DNA of 64,000 nt from Vibrio sp. 10N. Its GTDB lineage: Bacteria; Pseudomonadota; Gammaproteobacteria; Enterobacterales; Vibrionaceae. A program made the translations under genes and the position numbers. The notes under the pieces are model-generated. The model was not told the DNA's origin and made no database searches. It saw only the letters and a list, made by a program, of their open reading frames with translations. The stretch covers positions 3,224,001 through 3,288,000 of the forward strand of contig NZ_BTPM01000001.1 of NCBI RefSeq assembly GCF_036245475.1, given 5' to 3'. How positions within the stretch are numbered: the first letter of the stretch is position 1; each line of letters opens with the position of its first letter. Positions 45,675 to 54,175 of the stretch are shown one piece after another.

Positions 45675-47042
45675 CTAGCGTAATTTAGAGATTGCGATGG
45701 CTTTTACATTAAGCTCACCGTTATTGCTCAAGCTCGCGTTGGCCTCGAATAGGGGATATAGATAAGGTGCAGACTCGCTCGCCGAGCGCTGGGCATCGAA
45801 TTGGCTCTTAGGTAGTGGACCGCCTTCAATACCGATGTCGCTGCGGGTACCATCGACATCGCGATAAAAGACGTCATCAATACCTGCATTAATTGCGGGT
45901 GACCCTGCTAACGGACGGAACTGACTGTCGAGTTTCAGATCATCAACCACGGTGACACCAGCATGCTCAATACAAGGCACTCCATCCAGTTCACTGAAAC
46001 AGAGGTTATTTTCCAGCGTCGTTCCATTGGCACGATCTAAGCCGGAAAATGCCACATCATTGGGTAAGTTAACAAAAATATTGTTGCTGAAATGTGCGTC
46101 ACCACTTCTAACATCAATACTAATACGCTCTCGGTCTTGTAATGCTATCGGCTCTACATGAAACACATTATTTTTAACGTCAAAGGAACCATAAAACTGA
46201 GCTAGTGTAATGCTACTTGGTGTGCCTGGCGCTTGGTAAGTATTTCCTCCAGCAAGTACTGTGTTGTTAGAAAATACACCATTCCCGTACAAGTAAATAG
46301 GCGAGAGTCCAACTTGGGATGCGCTATTGCTATCATCTGAAACCAGTCGATTAATAAAGTTTCCTATTACTCTCGAATGGGTGCCTGAAGTGTCGCCAAC
46401 GTGAAACTGTGTGTTATAATCCAATACAAACGAGTTTCCGAGTACATGCTGCTCTGATAATGACAGCGAACTGCTTGCTCTAAAACTACTAAAGCTTGAG
46501 TGGTTTCCCGCAAAAAGGAACAAGTCTTCAGCAGCCAAATCGATGTACCCACGTACAAAACGGTTCCCAACCACAACAAGTTTATCTAAATGCAACAGGT
46601 TACCATCTGGATCATACTCAGGATATACATGCAAGTTACTATCTGTGAGGTTGTTCTCTAGAAAAGCTACAGATTTCACCTCACCTCTCACGTCAAAGTA
46701 ACCGTCAATAACAGTCACTCCCTGCATAACAAAGTCGGTGTCGGCGCCTCGAACCTCCACTTTAAAATTCCAGAGTTTATCGTATATGAGTTTAGGAGCG
46801 GCTTGGGCGTTAAGCGCTCTTATAGTTAAAGACTTATCAATAACCTGCGTATCTTCTTCCGACATGTAATAAATGCCATCTTGCAACACCAGTACATCTC
46901 CAGCCTCCGCAGCGCTAATCGCCCTACTCAAAGTCAAATGCCCAGGTTCGACTTCTACTTCTGCGGCGATAGCAGGTTGTAAGAATGTGCAAGCTAACAT
47001 TGAAAGAGCTAAGCCTAACCCTTTGAAATTTCCGTATTTCAT
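45675..47042 (-). CDS. Secreted right-handed beta-helix protein, polysaccharide-lyase-like
   Basis: 455 residues from the ATG ending at 47042 (AAGAGAT upstream). The signal peptide ends 'LQPAIAAE'. The opening 'LSRAISAAEAGDVLVLQDGI' followed by YYM, and 'IDKSLTIRAL', match the start of PL6/chondroitinase-B-type beta-helices. Later 'ENNLTDSNLHVYP', 'GNFINRL' and 'NNIFVNLP' are helix coils, and 'GSPAINAGIDDVFYRDVDGT' is a typical C-terminal beta-helix ending. It may cleave or bind an acidic polysaccharide. Catalytic lysine/arginine residues could not be placed, so it may be a non-catalytic binder. Confidence 0.72.
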   Translation of the reverse strand: MKYGNFKGLGLALSMLACTFLQPAIAAEVEVEPGHLTLSRAISAAEAGDVLVLQDGIYYMSEEDTQVIDKSLTIRALNAQAAPKLIYDKLWNFKVEVRGADTDFVMQGVTVIDGYFDVRGEVKSVAFLENNLTDSNLHVYPEYDPDGNLLHLDKLVVVGNRFVRGYIDLAAEDLFLFAGNHSSFSSFRASSSLSLSEQHVLGNSFVLDYNTQFHVGDTSGTHSRVIGNFINRLVSDDSNSASQVGLSPIYLYGNGVFSNNTVLAGGNTYQAPGTPSSITLAQFYGSFDVKNNVFHVEPIALQDRERISIDVRSGDAHFSNNIFVNLPNDVAFSGLDRANGTTLENNLCFSELDGVPCIEHAGVTVVDDLKLDSQFRPLAGSPAINAGIDDVFYRDVDGTRSDIGIEGGPLPKSQFDAQRSASESAPYLYPLFEANASLSNNGELNVKAIAISKLR

Positions 47043-47254
47043 AATTATATCTCTTGTTTTAAAGTTCACATTAATATCGAATCCAACTTGATCCGAAGCA
47101 ATGTTTGGGTAATTCTAACCAAGATTTGACAATAACTAAAACTAGACTATTGACATAAATAACACAATAGAAAGAGATCAATTCGTTTTTACTTTAGGTA
47201 GTCAATAAATTTCGTTACCATTATGGAAATACTTCACTTCTTCACGGAATAAAA
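47043..47254. other. Divergent intergenic region
   Basis: This 212-base AT-rich spacer lies between the divergent beta-helix and GW-module genes. Two TTGACA boxes (47126-47131 and 47150-47155) lie on the + strand, but neither has a good -10 at 16-18 bases, so promoters are likely but not defined. Confidence 0.35.
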
Positions 47255-47665
47255 ATGATCAATATACTTAGAAAAATCAAACACAAAGCAGCTACAGGCT
47301 CAAACTATATTCCACCTCATAGCTTTCAGTATCACCTCGATGTTACAGACAAGCATCTGGTTAAAGGTTGGGCATTTGACATTAAGCGCCCGGATCACCC
47401 TGTGCATATTGCATTTAAATTAAATGGCATTGTTTTTTGTGAGGTTATTGCCAACCAATCACGTGAGGATTTAGCCGGCGCTGGACTAGCTACTGCCAAC
47501 TGCGCTTTTGAAATGGCACCAGATTTACCCCAAAAATCACTAGAGGTCGTCCGTGCGGACATGTACATCAATGAGCATAAGGTGAATCATGAGCCTATCG
47601 AGTTTACGTTAAACTATGAAAAGCTCGTGGCGTTTTTGCGCGAGGATCTCATCAATAGCCAATAG
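47255..47665 (+). CDS. Small single GW/RxDL module protein
   Basis: The 136-residue protein consists of one copy of the module seen at 26824 and 27722: 'FQYHLDVTDKHLVKGWAFDI', then 'SREDLAGAGLATANCAFEM'. It has a basic N-terminus ('MINILRKIKHKAAT') and no signal peptide. As a stand-alone copy it shows the module folds independently. It precedes a secreted glycoside-hydrolase-like gene by 61 bases. Function unknown. Confidence 0.72.
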   Translation: MINILRKIKHKAATGSNYIPPHSFQYHLDVTDKHLVKGWAFDIKRPDHPVHIAFKLNGIVFCEVIANQSREDLAGAGLATANCAFEMAPDLPQKSLEVVRADMYINEHKVNHEPIEFTLNYEKLVAFLREDLINSQ

Positions 47666-47726
47666 CCAAATATCAAAAGCGTCGGGAAGAGTTAGCCATT
47701 AACTAAACATTAGCGGTGAGTGAGCC

Positions 47727-49610
47727 ATGGAACGGTTTTTTCAAATAACTAGCAAGTATCAACGACTGGCACTGTTCAGCTTATGTATAACTTCAATAGT
47801 CAATGCTCAACCGCTTGAGAAACTGAACATACTCCAACCAGACTACCCAAAGGCCATTTACTTCCGTTACGTCGAGGGAAGTGCTGCGAATCCAAAGCTT
47901 TCGTACGAAAGATGGGAAAAAAGGTGGTCAAAGTTGGACGGCATGATCGTTAAAGCACTCGACGAGTCATTTCCTGGAAGAAGTGGGGAGGCGCAACGAA
48001 AGTTTCTACTGTATAAGGAAAAACATCCAGAAAAGCTCCTTTTGCTCCACTTTAATGGCAATGCTCGCGACCCTGCTTTCGATCAGCACTTCTTTACTCC
48101 CACTTCCTGGACGTACTATGTCGGCGCTGAAGCTAACGGCGCTATTTCTGCTGATACCAAGACCGTTAATGTCAAAGATATCTCACCCTATAAAGTGGGC
48201 ATGAAAGGCGTAAACACATTTAACGATCCTGTCGCTTTAGTACCAAAGAGTTCTCAAGGTGAACTATTATGGAAACAAGCAGAATACGCAACAGTCGAAG
48301 CAATCGACGAGGCAACAAATACACTACGCTTGTCTAGAGGAAAATTTGGAACAACAGCTAAGGAGTATGGCAACGGCCAACTATATATTGCGCCAATTGT
48401 TACGGATATTCCTCCCAACAAAGACATTAAGCGTCCACTCTGGCGCTACAACTACAGCTACTTTTCAGATACAACCAATACTGCAAAGCAGTTGCATGAC
48501 AACTTAATACATTATTTGAGGGAAGAAGGGTCGCTCAATACGTTTGATGGTATCAGCTTTGATGTTATTGCCCATACACGACCTGTGCGACACTGGTCAA
48601 GAGATAGAAAAATTGACTACAACCTGGATGGAAAATTTTCTAATGCTGATATTGAGAGTCAAGCTAACTACTCAAAAGGCGTATATACTCTATTTTCATT
48701 ACTCAGGGCATCTCTACCGAACAAACTAATAATGTCGGATGGTAGCGAGTTGAATCAACAAAGGGGGTTTGGTTTACTCAATGGTATTGAAAATGAAGCA
48801 TGGCCAAGTCTATGGGACAAAGAAATCGACTTATGGTACACAGGAATTAATCGGTTAAACTTTTGGAATAGTCGTAGTATCGAGCCGAGCTTCAATTATA
48901 TTAAAATAGGAAAAATGCCGATGAGGGGAAAAGGGCATTATAATCCGGCTGAGAATTATCGACGCTTACGCGTTGCTAGTGCGCTCCTTACCGGGACTAC
49001 CATTGCCCCTTCATATAAAGCAAATTACGCAAAGGTTGATCGCTGGCCAGAACTAATCGGTTCAAAACGAGCCTATAATAGATGGCTTGGTACACCTAAA
49101 TCTGAATTCAACTATCTCTTTTTGAAACAAGATCAAGAACAGCCAATCATTCCCCAAGTTAAAAAATTAACAGAGCGCAGCATTGAAGTGCTTTTTAACG
49201 TGAAAGATAGAGCTGACATTCACATGACGTATAGATTCAAGCTTAATAACCTTCCTACTCATAGCCCTGCTGGGTTAGTGACACTGCGGATAGACCAATC
49301 AAAGGAGCCTTTTGACAGCACGTGGGCAGATGAGGGGAATTTCACATCTCACTTTCAACTATACAACTTAGAGCCTGGTGTTCATAGGATTCATATAACA
49401 AGTGATAATGGCAACTTATCTTTAGATGATTACTCTATCATCCATGCCATTGCCATTCCATACCGAGAGTTTGACAATGGACTCGTTATAGCGAATCCAA
49501 CATCGAATAAAATAAGCATTGACCAACATAATCTACCAAAAAACATGTCGTATCTTGGAAAAATTGAAATAAACAAAAAAGATGCACTAATAAGGAGTTT
49601 TAGTGAATAG
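47727..49610 (+). CDS. Secreted putative glycoside hydrolase
   Basis: The 627-residue protein has a signal peptide ending near 'LCITSIVNAQ'. The TIM-barrel-like features are 'KLDGMIVKALDESFPGRSGE', 'KLLLLHFNGNARDP', 'FDGISFDVIAHTRP' and 'NKLIMSDGSELNQ' with 'GIENEAWPSLWD'. These resemble putative glycoside hydrolases of unknown specificity. Acidic residues in 'FDGISFDV' and 'GIENEAW' are candidate catalytic positions. The C-terminal 150 residues look beta-rich. It may trim the exported glycan or be involved in its release. Its end overlaps the GTG of the following sulfotransferase gene. Confidence 0.62.
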   Translation: MERFFQITSKYQRLALFSLCITSIVNAQPLEKLNILQPDYPKAIYFRYVEGSAANPKLSYERWEKRWSKLDGMIVKALDESFPGRSGEAQRKFLLYKEKHPEKLLLLHFNGNARDPAFDQHFFTPTSWTYYVGAEANGAISADTKTVNVKDISPYKVGMKGVNTFNDPVALVPKSSQGELLWKQAEYATVEAIDEATNTLRLSRGKFGTTAKEYGNGQLYIAPIVTDIPPNKDIKRPLWRYNYSYFSDTTNTAKQLHDNLIHYLREEGSLNTFDGISFDVIAHTRPVRHWSRDRKIDYNLDGKFSNADIESQANYSKGVYTLFSLLRASLPNKLIMSDGSELNQQRGFGLLNGIENEAWPSLWDKEIDLWYTGINRLNFWNSRSIEPSFNYIKIGKMPMRGKGHYNPAENYRRLRVASALLTGTTIAPSYKANYAKVDRWPELIGSKRAYNRWLGTPKSEFNYLFLKQDQEQPIIPQVKKLTERSIEVLFNVKDRADIHMTYRFKLNNLPTHSPAGLVTLRIDQSKEPFDSTWADEGNFTSHFQLYNLEPGVHRIHITSDNGNLSLDDYSIIHAIAIPYREFDNGLVIANPTSNKISIDQHNLPKNMSYLGKIEINKKDALIRSFSE

Positions 49611-50847
49611 AAATAGTTCTGAACGCACCATAATCATTCATGCAGGCCCTGGAAAAACTGGCTCATCAGCCCTACAGCACTATTTGCTTAGTAATCAGAG
49701 GTCGCTAGAGAGTGTGGGCATTTTCTACCCATCTCACAACATAGACAAAAACAACATCAGCAGCGGTCACAAACGTGTTATTTATGATCAAGTATCAAAT
49801 AAGATATCAGCGCAGTTAGTAGAGAAGCTAAAACAAGACTTTGAAGACTCTCTCTGCCAAACACTTATATTGTCTTCTGAGTATTTTCATAACGACATAG
49901 AGGATATTTATAAGTTTTTTCCAGAAGCCACCATAGTATTATATGTAAGAAACCCTATAGAACTTGTTTATTCAGGATATAACCAATCCGTAAAGAGAGC
50001 ACAAAATAGAACTCGCCTTTCCATACCCCACAGTGTTAGATTTTCCGTTTTAGATAAAATAAAAGATTTAAATTCTGATATAAATATAGAACTTCGACCT
50101 TACTTGTTTGATGCAGAAGAAAACTGGAACATAGTCTCTGATTTCCTGTCATTTCTTGATATAAACTTGGCACAAACTAGCAACAATGAAAAAGTGAACC
50201 CTTCATACAGCTTAGAAGCACTTGAGACAAAAAGAATACTGAACCACCTACCGCTGAACGAAATAGACAGTGCGATAGATAGGATACTTCAACAGTTTGA
50301 GGGAGAAACAAGTTATTATTCTCTAGTAAGCCAAACTGAATATAAAAGGTTAAGTGAAGACTTAACCCAACAACTAGAAAGCTATATCAAGACCTCAGAA
50401 GATAAGAGCCTAACCCCCTTAATAGGTGCGTTGGCAAGAAACCCTACAAAGAAATTTCATGAGCAAACAATCAGCTTCGAATCTTACAGCAAAGCTATAG
50501 ACTATATAAAAAATCAAAACAACAACCTCTTTTTGAAGATAAATACATTATCTCCAAATGGAAACGTTTATGACTTCTACCACCATTATAGTGACGCCCC
50601 TACTCATTCAACCAGTATTTTCAGTGACATTAATAAAATAATTGACGATATCAAAATGGAGTCAATAGATAATGAAACAACTTTTTGCATTCGTCTAGCA
50701 AGAGCTTTTGAGCGAGATGAAAACTACAGTGCTGCTTTGTATGTTATGAAGCTGGCTCACCAAAAGAGGCCCAAAGGTAAAGCTATCATTAGCAAAATCA
50801 ATGAATACTCTAATAAACTAGCGTTGACACAAGTAGACAATCAATAG
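49603..50847 (+). CDS. Sulfotransferase-like protein with TPR-like C-terminal tail
   Basis: 414 residues from GTG 49603, five bases after a strong AAGGAG; the gene overlaps the previous stop. The PAPS-loop 'IIIHAGPGKTGSSALQHYLL' and 'ATIVLYVRNPIELVYSGYNQ' mark a sulfotransferase. Residues 365-410, 'CIRLARAFERDENYSAALYV' and 'MKLAHQKRPKGKAI', form the tail shared with 30420 and 50918. AT-rich. Acceptor unknown. Confidence 0.78.
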   Translation: MNRNSSERTIIIHAGPGKTGSSALQHYLLSNQRSLESVGIFYPSHNIDKNNISSGHKRVIYDQVSNKISAQLVEKLKQDFEDSLCQTLILSSEYFHNDIEDIYKFFPEATIVLYVRNPIELVYSGYNQSVKRAQNRTRLSIPHSVRFSVLDKIKDLNSDINIELRPYLFDAEENWNIVSDFLSFLDINLAQTSNNEKVNPSYSLEALETKRILNHLPLNEIDSAIDRILQQFEGETSYYSLVSQTEYKRLSEDLTQQLESYIKTSEDKSLTPLIGALARNPTKKFHEQTISFESYSKAIDYIKNQNNNLFLKINTLSPNGNVYDFYHHYSDAPTHSTSIFSDINKIIDDIKMESIDNETTFCIRLARAFERDENYSAALYVMKLAHQKRPKGKAIISKINEYSNKLALTQVDNQ

Positions 50848-50876
50848 CGAGCTTTGAAATAGAGCTTACATACAGC

Positions 50877-50907
50877 TTGTGAGCAGGGTAAATAGCCCTG
50901 CTCACAA
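50877..50907 (+). terminator. Bidirectional terminator hairpin between convergent genes
   Basis: TTGTGAGCAGGG and CCCTGCTCACAA form a perfect 12-bp stem with a 7-base loop, placed between convergent sulfotransferase genes. The T-run is short on both sides. Confidence 0.75.
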
Positions 50908-50917
50908 ATTCCGATTG

Positions 50918-51769
50918 TCATTCTAAAGCATTAATTTTGCTGTAGTATTCACCGTGTTTCTTTACAATAAATGGTCCATTAGGTCTCAACAATTTAGCGA
51001 GATCCATTAACTGGTACGCTTTATGGATGTTAACATTTTCATTGGCAACCGCCAGATCCCTTAAGTCATCTGCATTAAGACCGACAACATTTAGAGCGAA
51101 CAAAGCCATGTAACGCTCACTAACCTGCTGTGAATTATATAAAGACGGTGGTACATATGAACTATTAAGGCTCATTTCATAGCCTAGTTTCACAAAATCA
51201 TCTTTGTATATTTTGTTAATGAGGTCTTCTTCTTGAGGCGTAATTTCCTGCTGGTAAGTTTGAGATGCATTGCGTGCATGCTTGTTGTAAGTCTTTAATA
51301 ATACTCCTTTTGGGGCAAGGTACTCTGACACATCTGCCATATTCTCTAACCGCCCCAAAAACTCAGGTACAATGTCTTCTACATGGAGATTGTACACTTG
51401 AGGTCGGTAGTGTGGGTCCATATCTTGAGGATTAGCATCTTTGGTTAGAACCGTCAAAAATTCGAAAAATGAAGGTTTGTCATTTTCATTAAAACCATAT
51501 TTTTTACAAAATGCCAACCACACATTATTCTTACTTTTCCCTATCTTATCTTTATATGCAGAAAGCGCTCTTGAATAAGGATTTCTAGTCAATGCAAAAA
51601 ATGGACAAGAGGCACTAGCGGGCAACTTAAAGTCCTGACTTTGATGCACTTCTATATGTACATTATCAACTTCCCTGTTTAACAGCGAGTTTTTAATAGT
51701 TGAACAACCAACCTTCGGGTTTGATATAAACACAAGGTTGTGCTTTACCGAATAAATTATATTTTCCAT
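50918..51769 (-). CDS. Sulfotransferase family 2-like protein with TPR-like tail
   Basis: The 283-residue protein opens 'MENIIYSVKHNLVFISNPKV' followed by GCSTIKNSLL, the PAPS-binding form of carbohydrate sulfotransferases (Sulfotransfer_2). It also has 'FALTRNPYSRALSAYKDKIG'. Residues 235-280, 'LRDLAVANENVNIHKAYQLM' and 'AKLLRPNGPFIVKK', form the tail shared with 30420 and 49603. It is third in a tight - strand operon (54168, 52952, 51783, 50918). Confidence 0.83.
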   Translation of the reverse strand: MENIIYSVKHNLVFISNPKVGCSTIKNSLLNREVDNVHIEVHQSQDFKLPASASCPFFALTRNPYSRALSAYKDKIGKSKNNVWLAFCKKYGFNENDKPSFFEFLTVLTKDANPQDMDPHYRPQVYNLHVEDIVPEFLGRLENMADVSEYLAPKGVLLKTYNKHARNASQTYQQEITPQEEDLINKIYKDDFVKLGYEMSLNSSYVPPSLYNSQQVSERYMALFALNVVGLNADDLRDLAVANENVNIHKAYQLMDLAKLLRPNGPFIVKKHGEYYSKINALE

Positions 51770-51782
51770 GTTATTGCACTGC

Positions 51783-52952
51783 TCACTTATTATTTAGTAC
51801 ACTAGCGTAGTATTGGCTGTCTAGACTATATCCTTGACGAGCCATTTCCTCACTACATACTGTCGAAAAAATAGATTTATTTTCTTCAGTCCAACTCATA
51901 TCAGCTAATGATTTAGCCCTGTCGGATTGACTAGTTTGTTGGGGACGTTTGCCCAATACTGCATTTAATGCTCGGCTGAACTTCATATTATTCCAGTTCA
52001 GAAATTCAGATAATTGCCTAATAGTTGGCTCTGGTTTATTCGCTAACTCATACTGTTCTAGTTCAAAAAACCAGTCGTTTCTCTTTAATTTTGAGCTAAG
52101 CAAAGCTTGGGTTCTTCGCCAAATTATAAAGGTTTGCCGCCATTGTTTAACATGATGTTCAAAAGGAACATTAGGAAACTTTATAAGTCTTGATTGGACG
52201 TTTTCAATCCCCCTACGTTTGCAAAAAATTACTTTTGCATTGGGCCAGACATCAAATGCAAATTCTAACGAGTTCAGCATAGGTATACCCGGTGTTTTAT
52301 CCACATACACCGTATCTCCATAATGCCTTCGATAAATCTCTCTTACCATTTTAATATTTGCAGCAAGAGTCATTGTTTTAGGCATCTCGTTGACCAAGTT
52401 TCCTGTAACCTGCGCAGTTGAAGACTTGATAAAGAAGTCTTCTAAAGACTGATTTGATGCAACTACACCTTGAAGTACATGAGATTCTCCATGAGATCTT
52501 ACTCCTTCCCCCCTGTTTACTGCCATACCGACAGCCGTGGTACCGGAACGTGGAGAACCTACTACTAATCGAACCTCTGGAAAAATTTGATGATGTTGGA
52601 CACAAAATGCAAACAACTGTGTCCACTGTCCTTCTTCAACTTCTACATCAAGCTTACAATGGAGATCATTGACATCTTCCATCATACTCACAAACACTTT
52701 GTACTTTAACAAGTGCAGTTTTTCAGATATACCTAACTGTATGCGCTCACTAGGCTCCGCGTTTTCAATATTTAATGTTATCTTTGCTTTTGTGTCGAAG
52801 TAACTAGTGCAAGTTATATTTCTTATGGGTCTTTGGCTAATTAAGTATCCTTCAAAGCCTAAATCTCCATTTTCAGATAACCCAGCGCTGGGTGAGTTCA
52901 ATCTTAAATCAAAGAAATCCGCGTTAATCTTTCTACTAAAATAACTGTACAT
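51783..52952 (-). CDS. Sulfotransferase with N-terminal beta domain
   Basis: In this 389-residue protein, residues 1-125 are beta-rich ('LRLNSPSAGLSENGDLGFEG'), recalling domains attached to other glycan enzymes. The sulfotransferase domain has 'VRLVVGSPRSGTTAVGMAV' (5'-phosphate loop) and 'AKVIFCKRRGIENVQSRLI' (3'-phosphate region). The start overlaps the previous gene's stop. Acceptor unknown. Confidence 0.82.
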   Translation of the reverse strand: MYSYFSRKINADFFDLRLNSPSAGLSENGDLGFEGYLISQRPIRNITCTSYFDTKAKITLNIENAEPSERIQLGISEKLHLLKYKVFVSMMEDVNDLHCKLDVEVEEGQWTQLFAFCVQHHQIFPEVRLVVGSPRSGTTAVGMAVNRGEGVRSHGESHVLQGVVASNQSLEDFFIKSSTAQVTGNLVNEMPKTMTLAANIKMVREIYRRHYGDTVYVDKTPGIPMLNSLEFAFDVWPNAKVIFCKRRGIENVQSRLIKFPNVPFEHHVKQWRQTFIIWRRTQALLSSKLKRNDWFFELEQYELANKPEPTIRQLSEFLNWNNMKFSRALNAVLGKRPQQTSQSDRAKSLADMSWTEENKSIFSTVCSEEMARQGYSLDSQYYASVLNNK

Positions 52953-54175
52953 TAAAACGCCTCACTTACTATTAATTCATAGGCGTCGGCAATACTCTTG
53001 GGTTCTTTAATATTGCTTTTGCACGCATCATGTAATGTGGGATTTGCAATAACTCTCTCTATTACTCTAGCCAAAGATTGTGGTTTGCCTACATTAAAAT
53101 GAAAACCATCTACACCATCTGTGACCTTTTCTTTCATGCCACCAATATTACTCGCAATTACAGGAACTTGATGCTTGTAAGCCTCCTGAATGACCATCGG
53201 TGAATTTTCCCACCAAGTAGATGGCACTACCACCCAATCAGCATCTTGGAGAATGCTGGGAAGCTCTTCAGCCTCATACTTGCCAAAGAAACTAACGACA
53301 TCTTTGTGCTTTTTACTAAGTTTAGAAATTTTCTTCTTAAATTCCTGCGGCTGACTGTCTAATCCAGTGCCATGAATATTAACTTGTACTTTCTGTAACT
53401 GCTCATTCGGAAGCAGCGCAATAGACTCTAGAAGGACATCTAATCCTTTGTTTGAGTTTATCTGACCAATATAGCAAAGCGTGGTTTTCTCAGAGGCTTC
53501 TTTTGTTAATATCAACTTTTCAACTTTTGGCTGGCCATTTTCGATAACAGTGATCTTTTCACTTAGTAGCCCCCATTCAACATAACGATCCTTCAAGAAC
53601 TTAGACGGTGAAATAAAGAGGTCGACATAACTAAAAAATGTCATCAAGTATCTCTTCCTCAGATAGAAATCACCTGGACTCTTCTCGGTTAACTTGAGAC
53701 ATTGACTGCAGTCTAATGTGCTTGATTTGTAACACAATGAGCCATTGGTTTTCTTCATTAGTCCACCATTCGCACATATCGCTAGGTACTCGTGTAGCGT
53801 AACTACAATCTTTGCAGAAGGCAGAGCGTCCTTGATTATTTTTATCGCTTCTATTCCAATAAAGAAATAGTGATGTATGTATACAACCTCAGGAGAGAGT
53901 TTTTCAATTAGGTTTTTAAAATCCCCCCATAGATGACGCGTCTTGATATTGGAGAATAGAAATGCATCATCATGCGTCGTATGCATTAAGATTTCTCTTG
54001 GTGAGTTCTTAGTCGAAAATGCCGCTCCACCATGTGGCTCTGCGTCAGTTCTCGCTAAAAAATACGCATCATCTCCTTGCCTCAAGCTCTCTTCAAAGAA
54101 CTGGTATGCTGCCAGCTCTGCCCCCCCTTTGTTTAAATCTGGGTGGCCATGCGACATAATCAATACTTTACGCAT
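52952..54175 (-). CDS. Glycosyltransferase family 4
   Basis: The 407-residue GT-B enzyme has 'MSHGHPDLNKGGAELAAYQF', a cysteine cluster 'CYKSSTLDCSQCLKL', 'TLCYIGQINSNKGLDVLLES' and 'VVPSTWWENSPMVIQEAYKH'. It overlaps the upstream GT2 gene by 8 bases and the downstream sulfotransferase by 1, so the three are co-translated. Donor sugar unknown. Confidence 0.88.
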   Translation of the reverse strand: MRKVLIMSHGHPDLNKGGAELAAYQFFEESLRQGDDAYFLARTDAEPHGGAAFSTKNSPREILMHTTHDDAFLFSNIKTRHLWGDFKNLIEKLSPEVVYIHHYFFIGIEAIKIIKDALPSAKIVVTLHEYLAICANGGLMKKTNGSLCYKSSTLDCSQCLKLTEKSPGDFYLRKRYLMTFFSYVDLFISPSKFLKDRYVEWGLLSEKITVIENGQPKVEKLILTKEASEKTTLCYIGQINSNKGLDVLLESIALLPNEQLQKVQVNIHGTGLDSQPQEFKKKISKLSKKHKDVVSFFGKYEAEELPSILQDADWVVVPSTWWENSPMVIQEAYKHQVPVIASNIGGMKEKVTDGVDGFHFNVGKPQSLARVIERVIANPTLHDACKSNIKEPKSIADAYELIVSEAF

